Below, in pieces: positions 61,885 to 64,000 of a stretch of DNA of 64,000 bases. The notes beneath the pieces were generated by a model. That model was not told where the DNA came from. It saw only the letters and a program-made list of their open reading frames with translations, and made no database searches. Position 1 is the stretch's first letter, and each line of letters opens with the position of its first letter. Source of the stretch: Sorex araneus (taxonomy: Eukaryota; Chordata; Mammalia; Eulipotyphla; Soricidae); NCBI RefSeq assembly GCF_027595985.1, contig NC_073307.1:119998678-120062677 (forward strand), in the 5' to 3' direction. The translations under genes and the position numbers were made by a program.

Positions 61885-62326
61885 AAGGTCCCATGGTTCT
61901 CACAGGTCTGTGAGATGAGAGAACTGTGCCCCACAGTGACTCTGGAAACCTGGCCTGACACAATGCAGGTGATCACTCAGAAGTGACAGACATCTGCACC
62001 ACACGGACTCGCAGAGCCAATGCTATTGTACTTGCACATTGTGAACGGAAAAAAAGAGCTGTGATTAAACGCAAAGCTGGGGAGGTGAATTAAGGCAGAA
62101 CCAAAATGAGCTAAGTTGCAAATATATATATATATTTTTAAAAAGACACTGTTTACTGCAGTTACTCAGGAACTGCTTTCGATTCACATTAAGCTGCTTT
62201 CAGAAAATTGAAAAAAAAAAAACACTTTTTTTAAAGGGTGCGTTGATAAAATCTTGGGGTCTGGGGGTTTGGTGTGTATGTTTGTGTGAGCGTGCATGTG
62301 TGTATGTGCGTGTGCGCGAGTGTGTG

Positions 62327-62334
<8 letters not shown>

Positions 62335-62400
<66 letters not shown>
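62335..62400 (+). repeat. (GT)33 microsatellite in GTF2H1 3'UTR
   Basis: Uninterrupted alternating G and T for 66 bp, preceded by about 60 bp of degenerate GT/GC-rich repeat from 62270. In mRNA this is a UG repeat. Confidence 0.97.
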
Positions 62401-62405
<5 letters not shown>

Positions 62406-62595
62406 CCTAAGTTTATAGCACAGGGTACACCTTAAGTATTTCTCCTTCATCCTCCAATTTTGGCTCAAGTTTTACTGACTCTTAGTTGTACCTCCGTCAG
62501 CAAGTTTAAACAAGTACTTTAAAGCAGAGGAGACTGTGGCTCGGCCCTCGGGAAACAGAGTCATGAGACATCGTTGGTCCTGTGTTTCCTACGGA

Positions 62596-62601
62596 AATAA
62601 A
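62596..62601 (+). terminator. GTF2H1: Poly(A) signal AATAAA, proximal
   Basis: Canonical hexamer about 710 nt after the stop, followed by AAACAATACATTTTGC. A T/GT-rich stretch further on would serve as downstream element. Confidence 0.6.
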
Positions 62602-62876
62602 AAACAATACATTTTGCACTGAATGCTTGTGGCTTGGAGTCCCAAAATGCTAAAGAGGGAGCGTATATTTGCAGAGAGTCACGTGGAGTTTTTTATGCAG
62701 TTTGTCAGGAGACAGTGGCACTGCATGCTTTTCCTTGAGTGCAAATGTACATTGCTAAGGTTTTTTTAAAGATGGCATGTGCTTTGAAAAGAAGATATTG
62801 CATTTTTAAGAGTTAAAAATAATCTTATGAATGAAAATTATTAAAAAATGTCTTATTTTCACCTCTTTAGGAAAAA

Positions 62877-62882
62877 AATAAA
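62877..62882 (+). terminator. GTF2H1: Poly(A) signal AATAAA, distal
   Basis: Second canonical hexamer about 990 nt after the stop. It is followed by GATGTTTCTC and T-rich sequence typical of a cleavage region. Confidence 0.65.
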
Positions 62883-62905
62883 AGATGTTTCTCATATCTC
62901 CTTTT

Positions 62906-64000
62906 CTCCAGTTACTGTCCTTCGCGAATTGATAATCATTGACTAGTGACTGAAAAGCCTAACTGCAGAAGAAAAAAATGTCTTGTTTCTGGAATCCGTG
63001 CCATATTTTGTTCCTAATTGGGTTAATTTGCTGTTTATCTGAGACTTTAGATGTCTTGTATTAAAAATTATTTTTAAAAAGTAAAGTTTTTTTATAGACA
63101 CTCTTTTAACCAACATATCTTTGTGTGGTATTTACTTGGGTGGGTGGCTTGAGGGCCACTCATTCTTTTTAAGAATCATTAAAAACTGGATTTCTTTTAT
63201 ATAATGGTTATAACAGGTCAAAACCTATTCCCACAGGGCCAGAGAGAGAGTACAGTGGGTAGCACACTTACCCTTTATGCAGACAACCTGAGTTCAACCC
63301 TCAGCATCCCATGTGATCCCCTGAGCTCACCAGGAGCTATCCCTGAATGCAAAGCCGGGAATAAGCCCTGAGTATCACTGGCTGTGACTCCCAAAAAAGA
63401 GCAAACCCAAAAAAAACTATCCCAAGAGGCCCTGAAGTAGTCCAGTGAGTTAGCTCCTGGACTATATTGCACATGGTTTGATTCCCAGCACTGCCTGTCG
63501 TCCACCAAGCAGCACAAGAACTGGTCCCTAAGCCCAGAGCCGGAAGTAAAGCCTGAGCATCCCTAGGAAATGAGCCAACCCCGCCTCCCCTGCCCTTAAA
63601 AAAATATGTTTCTGAGTTTGAAGCAGTATGAGGAAAGAAACAACCCCTTTCTACTTCGCATTTCTCCTTTAGATCAGTATAATAATGTCTGTACTTTATC
63701 TGCCTGATGGTTTTGTTCTTGGCAAGTGATCTTTTGGCCCTGCAGGGCTAGGGGCCTCCAGGGCCATCCATACTCAGTGCTGGGGGTGGGGCACAGGAGG
63801 GGACCGTGCAGCACCAGGGAAGGCGCTCCAGGCCTTGCACATGCATGGCAGGTGCTCCGACCTTCGAGCCATCTCCCTGGCCTCTGAGCTTTACAGAATG
63901 TTGATCGAGTGCATTACCACCACAAGTACTCTAAGCAGTAGAGCAGATAGAAGATACATATGTTGGGAAACAAAATCTGTTGAGTTCTCTGTTAGAGATT
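62906..64000 (+). other. Intergenic sequence downstream of GTF2H1
   Basis: Two sense SORs (63237-63412, 63428-63600) and an antisense SOR-like block (63740-63885). No exon of the next gene (LDHA in the human order) is present. Confidence 0.65.
63237..63600 (+). mobile_element. Two sense SOR SINEs in tandem
   Basis: 63237-63412 (GGGCCAGAGAGAGAGTACAG to TGACTCCCAAAAAAG) and 63428-63600 (AGGCCCTGAAGTAGTCCAG), the second more decayed. Confidence 0.72.

Larger units (their letters stand above)
61885..62905 (+). other. GTF2H1: GTF2H1 3'UTR
   Basis: Runs from the stop codon to the likely cleavage zone 15-25 nt after the second poly(A) signal. It holds a degenerate GT-rich stretch and a pure (GT)33 tract (62335-62400), AT-rich elements and no recognised SINE. 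The 3' boundary is inferred from the poly(A) signals. Confidence 0.75.

Noticed and set aside
62184..62468. Minus-strand ORF of His-Thr repeats
   Set aside because: Translation of the GT microsatellite.
62906..64000. Start of LDHA, the next gene in the human order
   Set aside because: Nothing resembling an LDHA exon or promoter was seen; only SINEs.

Overview
This is nuclear DNA from a mammal, almost certainly a shrew (Sorex or a close relative). The species call rests on dozens of copies of one tRNA-related SINE that I recognise as the shrew SOR family. It has a head reading GGGGCTGGAGCGATAGCAC, a pol III A box (TAGCACAGCGGG), a B box (GGTTCGATTCC), and an end in GTGTGACCCAAAAAGC plus an A tract. 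L1 3' ends, ancient MIR fragments and a few LTR-like pieces make up the rest of the repeats. There is no prokaryotic gene organisation: all real coding sequence is in short, spliced exons.

Two genes diverge from one GC-rich promoter at about 17.9-18.75 kb. On the minus strand, 3.4-18 kb holds the 5' part of HPS5 (BLOC-2 subunit; lysosome-related organelle biogenesis). I find seven consecutive coding exons (about 298 codons, the N-terminal beta-propeller region), all joined in frame with GT/AG sites; the rest of HPS5 lies beyond base 1. On the plus strand, 18.5-62.9 kb holds the whole of GTF2H1 (TFIIH subunit p62): a predicted non-coding first exon, then fourteen coding exons that join into exactly 548 codons, the length of the human protein, followed by a 3'UTR with a long GT repeat and two poly(A) signals. 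The order HPS5-GTF2H1 head to head matches human 11p15.1; LDHA, the next gene in human, is not reached.

Layout: 1-14.6 kb HPS5 exons 2-8 and introns; 14.6-17.9 kb HPS5 intron 1; 17.9-19.3 kb CpG island and bidirectional promoter with a CRE, three GTCACGTG E-boxes (two coupled to ETS sites) and a YY1-like site; 18.7-32.4 kb GTF2H1 intron 1, full of SINEs and L1 pieces; 32.4-61.9 kb coding exons with repeat-filled introns, including an ALDOA processed pseudogene in intron 5; 61.9-62.9 kb 3'UTR; 62.9-64 kb intergenic SINEs.

I see no unusual biochemical system. The points most worth a second look are the duplicated ETS/E-box module in the shared promoter, two SINE insertions in the branch-point zone of consecutive HPS5 introns, a 60-bp perfect palindrome between two SINEs, a composite SINE whose tail is shared with a longer repeat, and a tail-less SINE flanked by a perfect 17-bp duplication. 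Exon boundaries were set by conserved protein sequence plus splice dinucleotides; transcription starts and repeat borders are estimates.
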